A model generated the notes under the pieces. It saw only the letters and a list, made by a program, of their open reading frames with translations, was not told the origin of the DNA and searched no databases. Both the position numbers and the translations under genes were made by a program. Shown here one piece after another: positions 44,630 to 53,109 of a DNA stretch of 64,000 bases (its first letter is position 1; each line of letters starts with the position of its first letter). Source of the DNA: JADJYF01 sp965278995 (GTDB lineage Bacteria > Pseudomonadota > Gammaproteobacteria > Ga0077536); contig OZ257136.1 of the NCBI GenBank assembly GCA_965278995.1, positions 1 through 64,000 on the forward strand, in the 5' to 3' direction.

Positions 44630-45399
44630 AATTGCTGGTCGTCGCACTGTTGCTGGCCAATGCCGCTGTCTTCGGTTGGCAATACACGGTCTCGGTGCGC
44701 AACGCGACGCGCGCGATCGTCGAGCGGCCACCGCCGCTGCCGACGGATACCCCCTCGCTGGTTCTGTTGCGTGAACTTGAGACGCTGCCGAAAGAGAAGT
44801 CGCCGGCCGAGCCTGTGCAAATCCCGGAACCGGTGGAATCGGAAGTCAAAGCCGACGTCGCTGCAGGCGATCAATGCATCGATATCGGTCCTTACGCCGA
44901 AGCCGCGGCGCGCGACGCGCTCGGCGAATGGATGCAGGATTTCGTCGCTTCCAGTCATACCCGCAGCGTCACGGTTCGCGGCGGGCAGTTTTTCTGGATC
45001 TATCTGGAACCGAGCTCGACGTCAGAATCGGCGCGCGAGAATCTGGCCGGATTGGCTGAGAAAGGCGTACAAGACTACATGCTGATCAGCCGCGGCGATC
45101 TCAAGAATGCGATTTCTCTCGGACTGTTCCGCTCACAGGATTCTGTCAATCGACGGCTCGCCGAACTGAGCGACAAAGGCTACAAACCTGTTGTTGTCCC
45201 GCGTTACGAAGAGACCCAGGCCTACTACATCGCGTTGCAGCTGGCCCTGAGCGCCGATGGCAGACCCGATATCCCCGCAAGTCTGCTCGGCGAAGCGAAA
45301 GTAACGGAACTGGACTGCAGCGAGCTGCCAGGCCAGGCCGCCGCTGCAGCACCCCTAGAAGGCCCACCTGCGCCATTGGTCGAAGGACTCACGGATTAG
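44626..45399 (+). CDS. SPOR-domain membrane protein
   Basis: A 257-residue protein with one N-terminal membrane helix (about residues 2-22), a proline-rich periplasmic linker, and a SPOR-like domain at about 110-205 (FFWIYLEPS...LGLFRSQDSVNRRLAEL). SPOR domains bind denuded peptidoglycan at the division septum. The GTG start is fused with the coaX stop (GTGA). A SPOR gene after birA-coaX and before tRNA-Thr is a recurring gammaproteobacterial arrangement. Confidence 0.85.
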   Translation: MKLLVVALLLANAAVFGWQYTVSVRNATRAIVERPPPLPTDTPSLVLLRELETLPKEKSPAEPVQIPEPVESEVKADVAAGDQCIDIGPYAEAAARDALGEWMQDFVASSHTRSVTVRGGQFFWIYLEPSSTSESARENLAGLAEKGVQDYMLISRGDLKNAISLGLFRSQDSVNRRLAELSDKGYKPVVVPRYEETQAYYIALQLALSADGRPDIPASLLGEAKVTELDCSELPGQAAAAAPLEGPPAPLVEGLTD

Positions 45400-45442
45400 C
45401 ATTTCGCGAGCCGGCGCGGCACAATGCCGGCCGCGCAGGGGT

Positions 45443-45493
45443 GCCACGGATGGCTGTCGTTTAGTTTCGATCAAGCCGGCTTAGCTCAGTTGG
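45443..45493 (+). repeat. direct repeat copy 1: upstream leader plus 5' end of tRNA-Thr
   Basis: This 51-base segment matches 45594-45644 at 50 of 51 positions (single T/C difference at 45457). It contains the leader and the first 19 bases of the tRNA-Thr gene, then diverges, so it is a truncated tRNA copy that cannot fold into a tRNA. Confidence 0.95.
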
Positions 45494-45509
45494 GCAAGCC
45501 GGAAGCAGA

Positions 45510-45532
45510 CCAAGCCATTTAACATGGCTTGG
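45510..45532 (+). repeat. perfect hairpin between the two tRNA-Thr repeats
   Basis: CCAAGCCAT-TTAAC-ATGGCTTGG, a nine-base perfect stem. It lacks a T-run, so it is not a classic terminator. It may be a processing or partial termination element, or a scar of rearrangement. Confidence 0.6.
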
Positions 45533-45559
45533 TCCCGGCGCGCGCCCGGCCACGGATGG

Positions 45560-45593
45560 ACGGGCCGGTGCTTAACGAAGCCTATAATTTCGC

Positions 45594-45595
<2 letters not shown>
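45560..45595 (+). promoter_or_regulatory. stable-RNA-type promoter of tRNA-Thr
   Basis: A consensus TATAAT at 45583-45588 is followed by a GC-rich discriminator (CGCGCC), as in stringently controlled stable RNA promoters. The -35 is weak. It lies between the two repeat copies and would start transcription just before the second one. Confidence 0.6.
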
Positions 45596-45701
<106 letters not shown>

Positions 45702-45866
45702 TAAGTCCATCCGCTGAACTCCGCTATCGTCCAAATTGCCGCGAGAATCCGGGAATAGTCGCAAAAAACTTATCCGTGACAATCCGCAAGATTCCGTTGA
45801 CAGCCGGGGGTAACGAGGGGTAGATATAGGGGTAATGGCGAAGACGCCGATTTCGGTTACCCCCGA

Positions 45867-47120
45867 ATGCTGACTGACACTGCGATCCGTAACGCGAAGC
45901 CCAGTTCGAAGCCACTGAAGCTCTTCGATGCTCGTGGGTTGTTCCTATTGGTAACTCCGGCAGGTCATAAATGGTGGCGGCTGAAGTACCGATTCGCCGG
46001 AAAGGAAAAGCTGCTCTCGTTAGGTGTCTATCCAGATGTTCCCCTGGCGGGGCGCAAAGACAAGAAGTCCGAGCTCTGGATTGAGGGTGCTCGCGAAAAG
46101 TGCGAACAGGCCCGCATGCTTTTGGCCAATGGGATCGATCCCGGCGCCGTCCGCAAAGCAGAGAAGGCCGCCAATGCAGCGGCGGGCCAGAACACCTTCG
46201 AAGCGGTCGCCCGTGAGTGGCATGCAAAGCGGTCGGGTGGGTGGGCGCCGAACACGGCAGCGGGGAAACTCCACCGGCTCGAGGTCGATATCTTTCCTAC
46301 CGTTGGCGCGTCGCCAATCAGCGAACTACGTGCGCCTGATCTGCTCCGTGTATTGAGAAAGGTTGAGAGCCGCGGCGCCCTTGAGCTCGCTCGACGCGCT
46401 CGTCAATTGATGGGTCAAGTCTTCCGCTACGCGATTGCCACTGGCCGAGCCGACCGTAATCCTGCTGCTGACTTGCGCGAAGCGATCCCTCCAGCGAACC
46501 CCACGCACCATGCAGCAGTGACAGAGCCGAAAGCTGTCGGTGCGTTGATGCGTGCGATTAACGGATACGAAGGGGAGGCAGTAACGTGTGCCGCGCTGCG
46601 CCTGGCTCCGTTGCTGTTTGTTCGTCCCGGTGAATTGCGTGCTGCGGAATGGACAGAATTCGACCTGGAGGAAGCTATCTGGCGGATCCCGGCGGAGCGT
46701 ATGAAGATGCGCGCCGATCACATCGTGCCGCTGTCCACACAGGCCGTTTCCATCCTCGAAGGTCTCCAGGCGCTATCAGGCAGCGGCAAGCTGGTTTTCC
46801 CCAGTATTCGCAGCAAGACCCGCCCGATGAGCGAGAACACTATCAACGCCGCACTGCGCCGGCTCGGGTACACCACAACGGAAATGACCGGGCACGGCTT
46901 CCGATCGATGGCATCGACTCTGCTGAACGAGCAGGGGTGGCACCACGATGCGATCGAGCGCCAGCTGGCTCATGCCGAGAGAAACGAGGTACGGGCCGCG
47001 TACAACCGAGCCGAGCACCTGCCAGAGCGAAAACGCATGATGCAGGCATGGTCCGATTATTTGGACACGCTGGCGGCCGGCGCCGACGTAGTGAACATGA
47101 ATTGCAAGAAGAAGGTTTGA
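45867..47120 (+). CDS. int: P4-type tyrosine integrase
   Basis: A 417-residue integrase. Residues 1-90 are the DUF4102-type arm-binding domain (LTDTAIRNAKP, LFDARGLFLLV, LGVYPDVPLAGRK), 100-200 the core-binding domain, and 215-400 the catalytic domain. The catalytic residues are visible in RPGELRAAEW (R), HGFRS (H..R) and LAHAERNEVRAAYNR (H and the Tyr nucleophile). It lies next to tRNA-Thr, facing away, as expected for an integrated island. It appears intact. Confidence 0.93.
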   Translation: MLTDTAIRNAKPSSKPLKLFDARGLFLLVTPAGHKWWRLKYRFAGKEKLLSLGVYPDVPLAGRKDKKSELWIEGAREKCEQARMLLANGIDPGAVRKAEKAANAAAGQNTFEAVAREWHAKRSGGWAPNTAAGKLHRLEVDIFPTVGASPISELRAPDLLRVLRKVESRGALELARRARQLMGQVFRYAIATGRADRNPAADLREAIPPANPTHHAAVTEPKAVGALMRAINGYEGEAVTCAALRLAPLLFVRPGELRAAEWTEFDLEEAIWRIPAERMKMRADHIVPLSTQAVSILEGLQALSGSGKLVFPSIRSKTRPMSENTINAALRRLGYTTTEMTGHGFRSMASTLLNEQGWHHDAIERQLAHAERNEVRAAYNRAEHLPERKRMMQAWSDYLDTLAAGADVVNMNCKKKV

Positions 47121-47218
47121 ACCGCACCGGGACGGCTTCCCGGAGAAAGGCGGCGTGCTGAGTGGTAGTAGCACCCAGCACGCCTAACCGATGAGACAAC
47201 CTAGTTGGAGGCTGTGAC

Positions 47219-47372
47219 ATGGCTATTGCCAATGCTATTGAAAAATCCGAGATCGACGAAGCAGACGACGAAGTAAGCTCCGAGGGCGTGTCAATCAACA
47301 CGCTAACAGCGGCGCTCAGTGCTGGCCTGCATCCTCGCTGGTGGGGCCGCAAAGCAGCGTCGAGAACTTTGC
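47219..47372 (+). pseudogene. 5' part of a hypothetical gene cut by an IS21-family element
   Basis: ATG 47219 follows GGAG and opens an acidic N terminus (KSEIDEADDEVSSEG). The frame is cut after 51 codons by the IS at 47373. Joining across the element (removing one copy of CTTTGC) does not keep the frame of the downstream half: the downstream part would fuse with the next frame over (…SSVENFALD). So a frameshift upstream of the insertion, near 47310-47340, is also needed. The product is unknown. Confidence 0.6.
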
Positions 47373-47465
47373 TGCGGATTTCGGCGAACGTGACCGGCTG
47401 TTTCGGCGGAACGTGACCAGCGGTACGCGTGGTGAAGTGCGTGGTTGATAATATAACTCAGTCGG

Positions 47466-48227
47466 TCACGATGCGTGCTCGGTAGCGGCCACCGGCGCTT
47501 GGTGTCGCCGGCGTAACGACTCGCCTTTGAGGTTGAGTCGATGGGCGCGATGCAAGAGTCGGTCAAGGATCGCATCGGCAATCGTCGCGTCTGCGATCCA
47601 GCCATGCCAATGCTCTGTCGGCAGCTGGGCGGCAATCACCGTGGCGTGACGCTCGGCGCGGTCATCAATAATTTCCATGAGGTCTTCACGGCCGGCGGCA
47701 TCGAGCGCGTGCAGACCCCAGTCATCGAGCACCAGCACATCGAAGCGGGCGAGCACGGCCAGACGTCGTTTATGCGAGCCATCACCGCGTGCGATATGGA
47801 GCTCTTGGAGCAGTCGCGGGACGCGCGCATAGAAGGCGGATTTACCGAGTCGGCAAGCGCGCTGCGCGAGCGCACACGCGAGGAAGGTCTTGCCGACGCC
47901 GGTCGGCCCGCTGACGATGACGGGCTGGGCCTGGTTGAGCCACTCGCCGTGGGCCAGGCGGGTCAGCAGCTGACTATCGAGGCCACGGCCGGCGCGGGTG
48001 TCGATGTCCTCGAGATTGGCTTGGGCATACTTCAGTTTGGCATTCGCGAGCAGGCGCTTGAGGCGCTGGCTGTCGCGGTGCGCCGCCTCGCGCTCGACCA
48101 ACAAAGCGAAGCGGTCTTCGAACACGAGGTTGTGCGCGGTCGGCAAGGTGAGCTGCTCTTCGAAGGCGCTGGCCATGCCGTCGAGCTTGAGCGTGCGCAG
48201 TTGCGTGAGGGTTTGTTGAACGATCAT
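47466..48227 (-). CDS. istB: IS21-family helper ATPase IstB (element A)
   Basis: A 253-residue AAA+ ATPase that helps IstA choose and capture target DNA. The Walker A GPTGVGKTFLA is near residue 110 and Walker B VLVLDDWG near 170; the N-terminal IstB helical domain (LRTLKLDGMASAFEEQL) is present. It starts 20 bases after istA on the same strand. Length matches the family. Confidence 0.95.
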   Translation of the reverse strand: MIVQQTLTQLRTLKLDGMASAFEEQLTLPTAHNLVFEDRFALLVEREAAHRDSQRLKRLLANAKLKYAQANLEDIDTRAGRGLDSQLLTRLAHGEWLNQAQPVIVSGPTGVGKTFLACALAQRACRLGKSAFYARVPRLLQELHIARGDGSHKRRLAVLARFDVLVLDDWGLHALDAAGREDLMEIIDDRAERHATVIAAQLPTEHWHGWIADATIADAILDRLLHRAHRLNLKGESLRRRHQAPVAATEHAS

Positions 48228-48247
48228 CGGGCGTCTCCTGGTCAGGG

Positions 48248-49822
48248 TTAGTGGGTGTAGTAATCGGCGCCGCGCAGATGTTCATGCTCAGGTGCGGTCC
48301 AGCTGTTCGGCGGTGGTAACGGCAGGGCTTCGAGCTTGCGCCTGAGGATGGAAGCCACGGCGCTGTAGGTGTGTGCGCCGAGCGCGAGCGCACGGGTACA
48401 GGCGGCTTCGAGTCGGGCCGGCGTGTGCTCGCGGGCGAGGCGCAGTAAACCGAGGCAAGCGCGGTAACCCTGCTCCGGATGCTTGCGCGTTTCGAGGATC
48501 TGGCGCACCAGTGCAGCGCAGGCCGGGCCGATGGTGCCGGCCCATTGGAGCAGGCGTTGTGGCGACCACTCGAGGTGGGCACGATGAGCGGCGGGCAGAT
48601 GCTCGGGCACGGTGGTGTAGCCATAGCGCTTGCCTGAGCGCAGGTGGGCGGCGACCCGCTGGCCACGCTGCAGTACTTCGATAGCCGAGCGTGTCACGCG
48701 CAGCTCGACCTCGGTGTGCACGAGACTATGCGGCACGCTGTAGTAGTGCTGTTCATGGACGATGTGATAATCGATGTTGACGCGCGCCCGTGCATAGCGC
48801 GCCAGCTCGTAGCGCGCCACCGGCAGCGGCTTTAAGGCCGGCCGGTCGAGAGCGGCGTATTGGCTGGCGCGTGAGCCCGGCAGGCGTTTGAACGGCCGGC
48901 CGTTGAGGTCGTCGAGCAGCGCGACGATGGCGCTATCGACTTCGCCCAGCGTGTCGAAACGATGATTACGCAAGCGTGCGAGGATCCAACGTTCCACAAT
49001 CTGCACGCCGACTTCAGCCTTGGCTTTGTCCTGCGGGCGATAGGGCCGTGCGGGCAGTACGGCGGTGGCGTAATGCGCGGCGAAGTCGAGCACGGTGGCT
49101 GAAGCGCGCGGTTCATAGCGATCGGGATCGGCGATCAGGGCACGCGCATTATCGGGCACGATCAAGCTCGGCACGCCGTCGATGAAGGCCAATGCGCGGG
49201 TCAGGGCCTCAAGCCAGTCGGCCATGGTCTGGCGGGCGGTGGCGCAGGCGAAGGTGTAGTTCGAGGCACCGAGTACGGCGACGAAGATCTGCGCACGCTC
49301 GCCAGCGTTGCCAAAGGGCAGGGTCGGGCCGGCGTAGTCGATGAACAGCTTCTCGCCCGCGCGATGCAGTTGGCGCATGGAGCGCTTGAGGGCGCCAGCG
49401 TACTGATGGTAGCGCTCGACGAACTGGGTGTAGCGGTAGATGGTTTCACCGCGGTGCGCGGCAGCGTATTCCTCCCACAACAGCAGCAGCGTGACGCCCT
49501 TACGCTTGAGCTCGATGTGAGTCAGGGCGTAATCGGGCAACACCCGCTTGCCTGGGACCGGCGTGGGTGGCTTGAGTTGTGCCCACAGCGCGCTCTCGGT
49601 TAGGGCGGCGACTTCCGTTGGCGTGAGGCCGGCGACCTGCATCAAGCGGACATACTTGGCCACCACGCCTTTGGAGATGGATAGGGCGCCGGCGATCTGG
49701 GCATGGGAGAGCCCGGCCTCGTACTTCAAGCGGAACAGTTCTTTGATATTGCGCATAGTCAGTGTCTTCGCGGGCATGCCCCCTCCGGTCGGGAAAACCG
49801 GGGAGGGTAACCTCAAAGGCAC
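48248..49822 (-). CDS. istA: IS21-family transposase IstA (element A)
   Basis: A 524-residue IstA. An N-terminal helix-turn-helix (AGLSHAQIAGALSISKGVVAKYV) is followed by a DDE integrase core: FIDYAGPTLPF (first D), LIVPDNARAL (second D), KAKAEVGVQIVERWIL (E). The C-terminal domain is complete. It belongs to the longer IstA subgroup. Divergent and repeated end sequences flank the pair. Confidence 0.95.
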   Translation of the reverse strand: MPLRLPSPVFPTGGGMPAKTLTMRNIKELFRLKYEAGLSHAQIAGALSISKGVVAKYVRLMQVAGLTPTEVAALTESALWAQLKPPTPVPGKRVLPDYALTHIELKRKGVTLLLLWEEYAAAHRGETIYRYTQFVERYHQYAGALKRSMRQLHRAGEKLFIDYAGPTLPFGNAGERAQIFVAVLGASNYTFACATARQTMADWLEALTRALAFIDGVPSLIVPDNARALIADPDRYEPRASATVLDFAAHYATAVLPARPYRPQDKAKAEVGVQIVERWILARLRNHRFDTLGEVDSAIVALLDDLNGRPFKRLPGSRASQYAALDRPALKPLPVARYELARYARARVNIDYHIVHEQHYYSVPHSLVHTEVELRVTRSAIEVLQRGQRVAAHLRSGKRYGYTTVPEHLPAAHRAHLEWSPQRLLQWAGTIGPACAALVRQILETRKHPEQGYRACLGLLRLAREHTPARLEAACTRALALGAHTYSAVASILRRKLEALPLPPPNSWTAPEHEHLRGADYYTH

Positions 49823-49889
49823 TTCGCCAGGCGTAGCGCGCGGGACCGTTTCGGTTGAACGTGACCAGTGATTTCGGAACGTCCCGAGA

Positions 49890-49985
49890 AGCGGTCACGT
49901 TCAGCCGAAATGCGCGGTCACGATGCACCGAAATCGGCGGTCACGTTCGACCGAAATGACCGGTCACGACCGGCCGAAATACGCA
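49890..49985. repeat. tandem transposase-binding repeats at the right end of IS21 A
   Basis: Four successive units of about 22 bases share the pattern CGGTCACG-N6-CCGAAAT, with the outermost forming the terminal repeat. IS21 elements carry such multiple IstA sites. Confidence 0.85.
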
Positions 49986-49991
49986 CTTTGC

Positions 49992-50457
49992 ACTCGACAC
50001 TACGCTATCTGAAGCAATCGGAGAGCTGTCTGGTCGTCTCAAGGCGTTCGGCGGGATCCTCTTGAATGGCGAAGAGGTCTCGGACGCTAACACCATCGGC
50101 CAGACTCTCGACGAACTCGGACGAGAAGCTGAAGTGCTAGTCAACTGCTGGGAAGAAGCCCAGAACTATGTGAAGCCTGCCGAGGAGCGGTCTGATCTCG
50201 AGGCACTCGGCCAGGCAGTGGACATCGACGATCTGCGCGATCGCTTCATGAATGTCTGTATGCCCTACCTGCCCGCACCGGTGTTGCAGCTCGTTCACGG
50301 CGCGTTTTGGCACGCACTTGATGGTGACCTTCAACGCGCAGCGCATTACCTCTGCAACTTCGAACTCGCGGATGTCCCCAAAATGCCTGCTGCGAGTTCT
50401 GACGACATGTCCGCGAGTGGCGAGATATTGGAGTCTTGCGTGGTAGGGATCGCGTAG
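49992..50457 (+). pseudogene. 3' part of the hypothetical gene split by IS21 A
   Basis: An open frame (…LDTTLSEAIGELSGRLKAFG… from the junction; ATG 50062 would begin MNGEEVSDANT) encodes about 155 residues, helical and acidic in the first half and with CMPYLPAPVLQLVHGAFWHA in the second. No family is recognised. It is the continuation of the gene beginning at 47219, but in a different frame. It may still be translated from ATG 50062 as a 131-residue product. Confidence 0.6.
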
Positions 50458-50514
50458 TCCGGCACAGCGCCGGCCGGTCCTGTTGGCCGGCGCCACCTAC
50501 TCGAAACAGCTCCG

Positions 50515-50718
50515 ATGACGACACCAACACCGACAGACGCTGAGCGTATCAGCTTGACAGTCAGCATCACGACGATGCGCAAGCTCGAACGCCTCGCACG
50601 GCACCGCGGCACAACTCGGCCCGCCGTCATCGAAGCACTGCTCGCTGATGCTGAGCGTATCGCTACCGCTGATCTGTCCGTCACGACAGAACGAGCCTAT
50701 TACGGCGACTCCACATAA
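50515..50718 (+). CDS. small ribbon-helix-helix DNA-binding protein
   Basis: A 67-residue protein with a CopG/Arc-type ribbon-helix-helix: a strand (RISLTVSI), helix (TMRKLERLARHRG) and TRPAVIEALLADA. Such proteins usually repress their own operon, in plasmids or toxin-antitoxin systems. It lies 57 bases after the split hypothetical gene and 22 bases before the HNH gene. No partner toxin is evident, although the HNH protein is a possible one. Confidence 0.7.
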   Translation: MTTPTPTDAERISLTVSITTMRKLERLARHRGTTRPAVIEALLADAERIATADLSVTTERAYYGDST

Positions 50719-50740
50719 CAATCTGCCCAATGATGAAATT

Positions 50741-51157
50741 ATGGATACCACCGACCTGCATGCGGCGATCAGCGCCGCGCTGACCGCGTCCCTCGCACCC
50801 TTCGTCGCTACCCTTGAGGCCAGACTCGCGGCCGTCGAAGATCGCGTCGCGGCGAACGTCCCGCGCCGGCCCATCACTGAATCGACGCGCAAGCGGCATA
50901 AGGCGGTGCTGGCGAAACTCGGGGGGCCATGCCCCTGCTGCGGTGTCACGCGTGTCCTGGACGACAACGGGCGCGTCGTAGCGGCCGAATTCGACCACTT
51001 CTATAGTCGAGAGCGGAGGACGTTTCAGGAGACCTGGCTAGTCTGCAGGCCGTGCCACCTCATGATGGGTGTCCGGACCAAGTTTGCGGCAGCGTTCGAA
51101 GCGTATCAGCAAAGGGCGGCGCAGATCGAGTCGTGGCGGAAGGCGCTGTTCGCGTGA
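50741..51157 (+). CDS. HNH-like endonuclease domain protein
   Basis: A 138-residue protein. The first 50 residues are a helical/coiled-coil segment. The second part has paired cysteines (CPCCG), then AAEFDHFYSRERR and CRPCHLMMG, a zinc-stabilised HNH/treble-clef nuclease pattern with the central DH. ATG 50741 starts right after the RHH gene. A nuclease function is likely from the motif; its target is unknown. Confidence 0.7.
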   Translation: MDTTDLHAAISAALTASLAPFVATLEARLAAVEDRVAANVPRRPITESTRKRHKAVLAKLGGPCPCCGVTRVLDDNGRVVAAEFDHFYSRERRTFQETWLVCRPCHLMMGVRTKFAAAFEAYQQRAAQIESWRKALFA

Positions 51158-51172
51158 CCCTAGAGGACTGGG

Positions 51173-51442
51173 TTAGTTGGTCGCGTACTTGAGCGGATCT
51201 TCGCCGCCCTCGAGACCCCGGCGCACTATAACTTCGGCGATCGTGCGGGCGACTGGATCCGACGCATTCACGAGCACAGATTGATTGAGAACACGCACCG
51301 ATCCGGCCTCGAGTACGAGCACCCCAAATAGCTCATCAGTATACGAACTGGAAATGGTCAGGACCCGATCAAGATTGAATCGGACGACTGTCCCCTCACA
51401 GAGCAACGCATTCGCCCGCAGCTGGACCGGCATGGCGGCCAA
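51173..51442 (-). CDS. STAS-like (DUF4325) protein, possibly 5'-truncated
   Basis: An 89-residue protein resembling DUF4325, a STAS-like domain: DRVLTISSSYTDELFGVLV, then a long strand/helix and IAEVIVRRG. DUF4325 domains usually accompany ATP-binding or HTH partners in defence or signal modules, none of which is seen here. The ATG 51442 is in frame after a stop, so the start is forced, but the missing partner suggests a remnant. It is convergent with the HNH gene. Confidence 0.6.
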   Translation of the reverse strand: MAAMPVQLRANALLCEGTVVRFNLDRVLTISSSYTDELFGVLVLEAGSVRVLNQSVLVNASDPVARTIAEVIVRRGLEGGEDPLKYATN

Positions 51443-51713
51443 CTACCGCGAGTCTAATGAGATCAATGTGGAGGAGGCGCACGATTGCTGGAACGCACAT
51501 GCGACTGTATTGCAATTAGGCCTATTGCGCAGCCGTAGATTCTTCGCAGGTTCTTAATTGATCCTTGTTGCTTCTGTACGTGAATTTGAGTGGTCCATTT
51601 TCGAGTAACTCGGGCGCGATCGTGCGTATCGTCTCTTCCACAGCTGACTTGCACATTGAGTCCGTCAAGCATTCCTTTAAATCATCGTACATTGCACTAA
51701 ATAGCTGATCGAA
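51443..51713. other. AT-richer gap without a supported gene
   Basis: This 271-base stretch, before the IS630-type element, is AT-richer than the chromosome. A minus-strand frame at 51463-51672 is open, but has no ribosome site or recognisable motif. I see nothing else. Confidence 0.4.
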
Positions 51714-52855
51714 TATCCTGACCAGTCAGGTTTCATATCGTATCAACGCCGACTGATGTCCTGGAAATGGTTGCGACTGGTTCAGGAAGCAGGTCACTGC
51801 ATCCATCAATCGCGGCAAAGTGCTGTGCCGATGATTGCGAGTCACCGTATCGTGGAGCTTCTTCCACAACTTCTCAATGTCGTTAACCCACGGGTGATAA
51901 ACCGGCTGGTGCACGAGTTGGAACTTCGGGTGGCGCGCCAGCCAAGCGCGCGTTACCCGGCTCTTATGGATGACGTAGTTATCCAAGATCAGATGCAGCC
52001 GCCGTGCCCGACGGTAGGTTCGCAACAAGACTTCCAGTAGACGCAGAAATAGCTCGGAAGTCTTGGCGATATGATCTATCCAGACTACTGCGCCAGTGCG
52101 CGCGTTCAGTGCGCCGGCGATGTAGTGCTTCCTGTTCTTGCCCGGCGTCGGCACCGTCATTTGCTCACCGCGCGGCATCCAGGCAGGCCCAATACGCGGG
52201 TTCAAATCGATGTCCGCCTCATCCACGTAGAAGACTTCCTCGTTTGCGCTGGCCCGCTTCAAGACGCCATGGATCGCCTTCATCCGCGCGCTTTTGCGTG
52301 GATCAGCAATACACAACGTCGGCCGAGCCCGCCGCCACACCACGCACAGCCGTGACAGCCACCGGCGTACCGTCGTCGCATGAACTTCAACGATGCCGCA
52401 GCGTGCCATCTCAACTGCCAGTAGCTCTGAGCTCCAGCGGCTGCGGACATAGCCGTATGTGAGCGGCTCTGTGCGGATCAATTCATTCAGCTTGGCCAAC
52501 GCTGGGGCCGACGCCTTCCATTCCTCACGGCCGCGTGTGAGCGGCGCCAATCCCGTCTCACCACCCGTTTCATAACGGCGTTTCCACAGCCGTACTGAAT
52601 TACGGCTGGCGTGACAGCGGCGCGCCGTTTCACTGATATTGCCACGCGTCTCCCACAAGCCCAGGATGGCCTGGGCACGTCGCGCATGGTCGTGGTCACG
52701 CCCGCGTTGCACGACCTTCGTCAGACGCCGCCTGATCGGTCGACCGATCTTGGTTACACTGTTGTTCATCGGGTGGAGCACTCCTTGGTGATGGTTCAGC
52801 TTTAGCAACCGAACTGATCGCCAAGGACCACCCGAGTTCCCCTATATGGTCAGTA
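51714..52855. mobile_element. IS630-family element
   Basis: The element is about 1.14 kb with short imperfect inverted ends built around CTGACCA (left at about 51718-51724, right as TGGTCAG at 52847-52853). TA dinucleotides flank both sides (51714-51715 and 52854-52855), as expected for the TA target of IS630/Tc1 elements. Exact ends are uncertain by two bases. It sits directly beside the first toxin-immunity pair. Confidence 0.75.
51726..52808 (-). CDS. IS630-family transposase
   Basis: A 360-residue transposase. The N-terminal HTH region (ARRAQAILGLWETRGNISETARRCHASRN) is followed by the DDE core: VDEADIDLNPRIG (D), LHLILDNYVIHKS (D) and HPWVNDIEKLWKKLHD (D/E-K position). The C-terminal part reaches the left inverted end, as is usual. 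The gene appears intact. Confidence 0.93.
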   Translation of the reverse strand: MLKLNHHQGVLHPMNNSVTKIGRPIRRRLTKVVQRGRDHDHARRAQAILGLWETRGNISETARRCHASRNSVRLWKRRYETGGETGLAPLTRGREEWKASAPALAKLNELIRTEPLTYGYVRSRWSSELLAVEMARCGIVEVHATTVRRWLSRLCVVWRRARPTLCIADPRKSARMKAIHGVLKRASANEEVFYVDEADIDLNPRIGPAWMPRGEQMTVPTPGKNRKHYIAGALNARTGAVVWIDHIAKTSELFLRLLEVLLRTYRRARRLHLILDNYVIHKSRVTRAWLARHPKFQLVHQPVYHPWVNDIEKLWKKLHDTVTRNHRHSTLPRLMDAVTCFLNQSQPFPGHQSALIRYET

Positions 52856-52866
52856 TTTCTGCTCCG

Positions 52867-53106
52867 TTATTTAGCGCCTAAGTCACCTAAACATAGAGCT
52901 CTGGCGTATTTCTCAGTGCTTACATTCACAGCAATCTCTTTGTACTCTACATAACGGCCTAGGTTGGTCCGGGCCGTGGCCTGCTTGAACTGCTTCGAGA
53001 CGAAGCTGAGCATTTGCTGCCGATTTGATAAGGTCCCCCAAACAAAACCACCGAGAAACATCGCGAGCATCGTCAGCGCAACAGCCGCCTTTTGCCATCG
53101 ATTCAT
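52867..53106 (-). CDS. small membrane protein, candidate immunity protein of tip 1
   Basis: A 79-residue protein with one membrane helix (MTMLAMFLGGFVWG-like stretch near residues 11-26) and a soluble rest. It starts 3 bases after the stop of the Rhs tip at 53110-53550 on the same strand. Position and size are those of an immunity gene for a polymorphic toxin C-terminus. No known immunity family is recognised; the call rests on context. The IS630 element lies right after it. Confidence 0.5.
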   Translation of the reverse strand: MNRWQKAAVALTMLAMFLGGFVWGTLSNRQQMLSFVSKQFKQATARTNLGRYVEYKEIAVNVSTEKYARALCLGDLGAK

Positions 53107-53109
53107 AAT

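Larger units (their letters stand above)
47367..49991. mobile_element. IS21-family insertion sequence A with 6-bp target duplication
   Basis: The element runs from 47373 (TGCGG...) to 49985 (...ACGCA), 2613 bases with TG...CA ends, flanked by CTTTGC at 47367-47372 and 49986-49991. It carries istA and istB on the minus strand. The ends contain several copies of a TTTCGG-N4-5-GTGACC motif as multiple transposase-binding repeats: two at the left end and at least four at the right. Both genes and ends appear intact, so it may be active. Confidence 0.92.

Noticed and set aside
45474..45560. Second tRNA gene in front of tRNA-Thr
   Set aside because: Only the first 19 bases match; anticodon and T arms are absent, so it is a truncated copy.
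51463..51672. 69-codon minus-strand frame next to the STAS-like gene
   Set aside because: No start site, no motif, and unlike its neighbours in composition.
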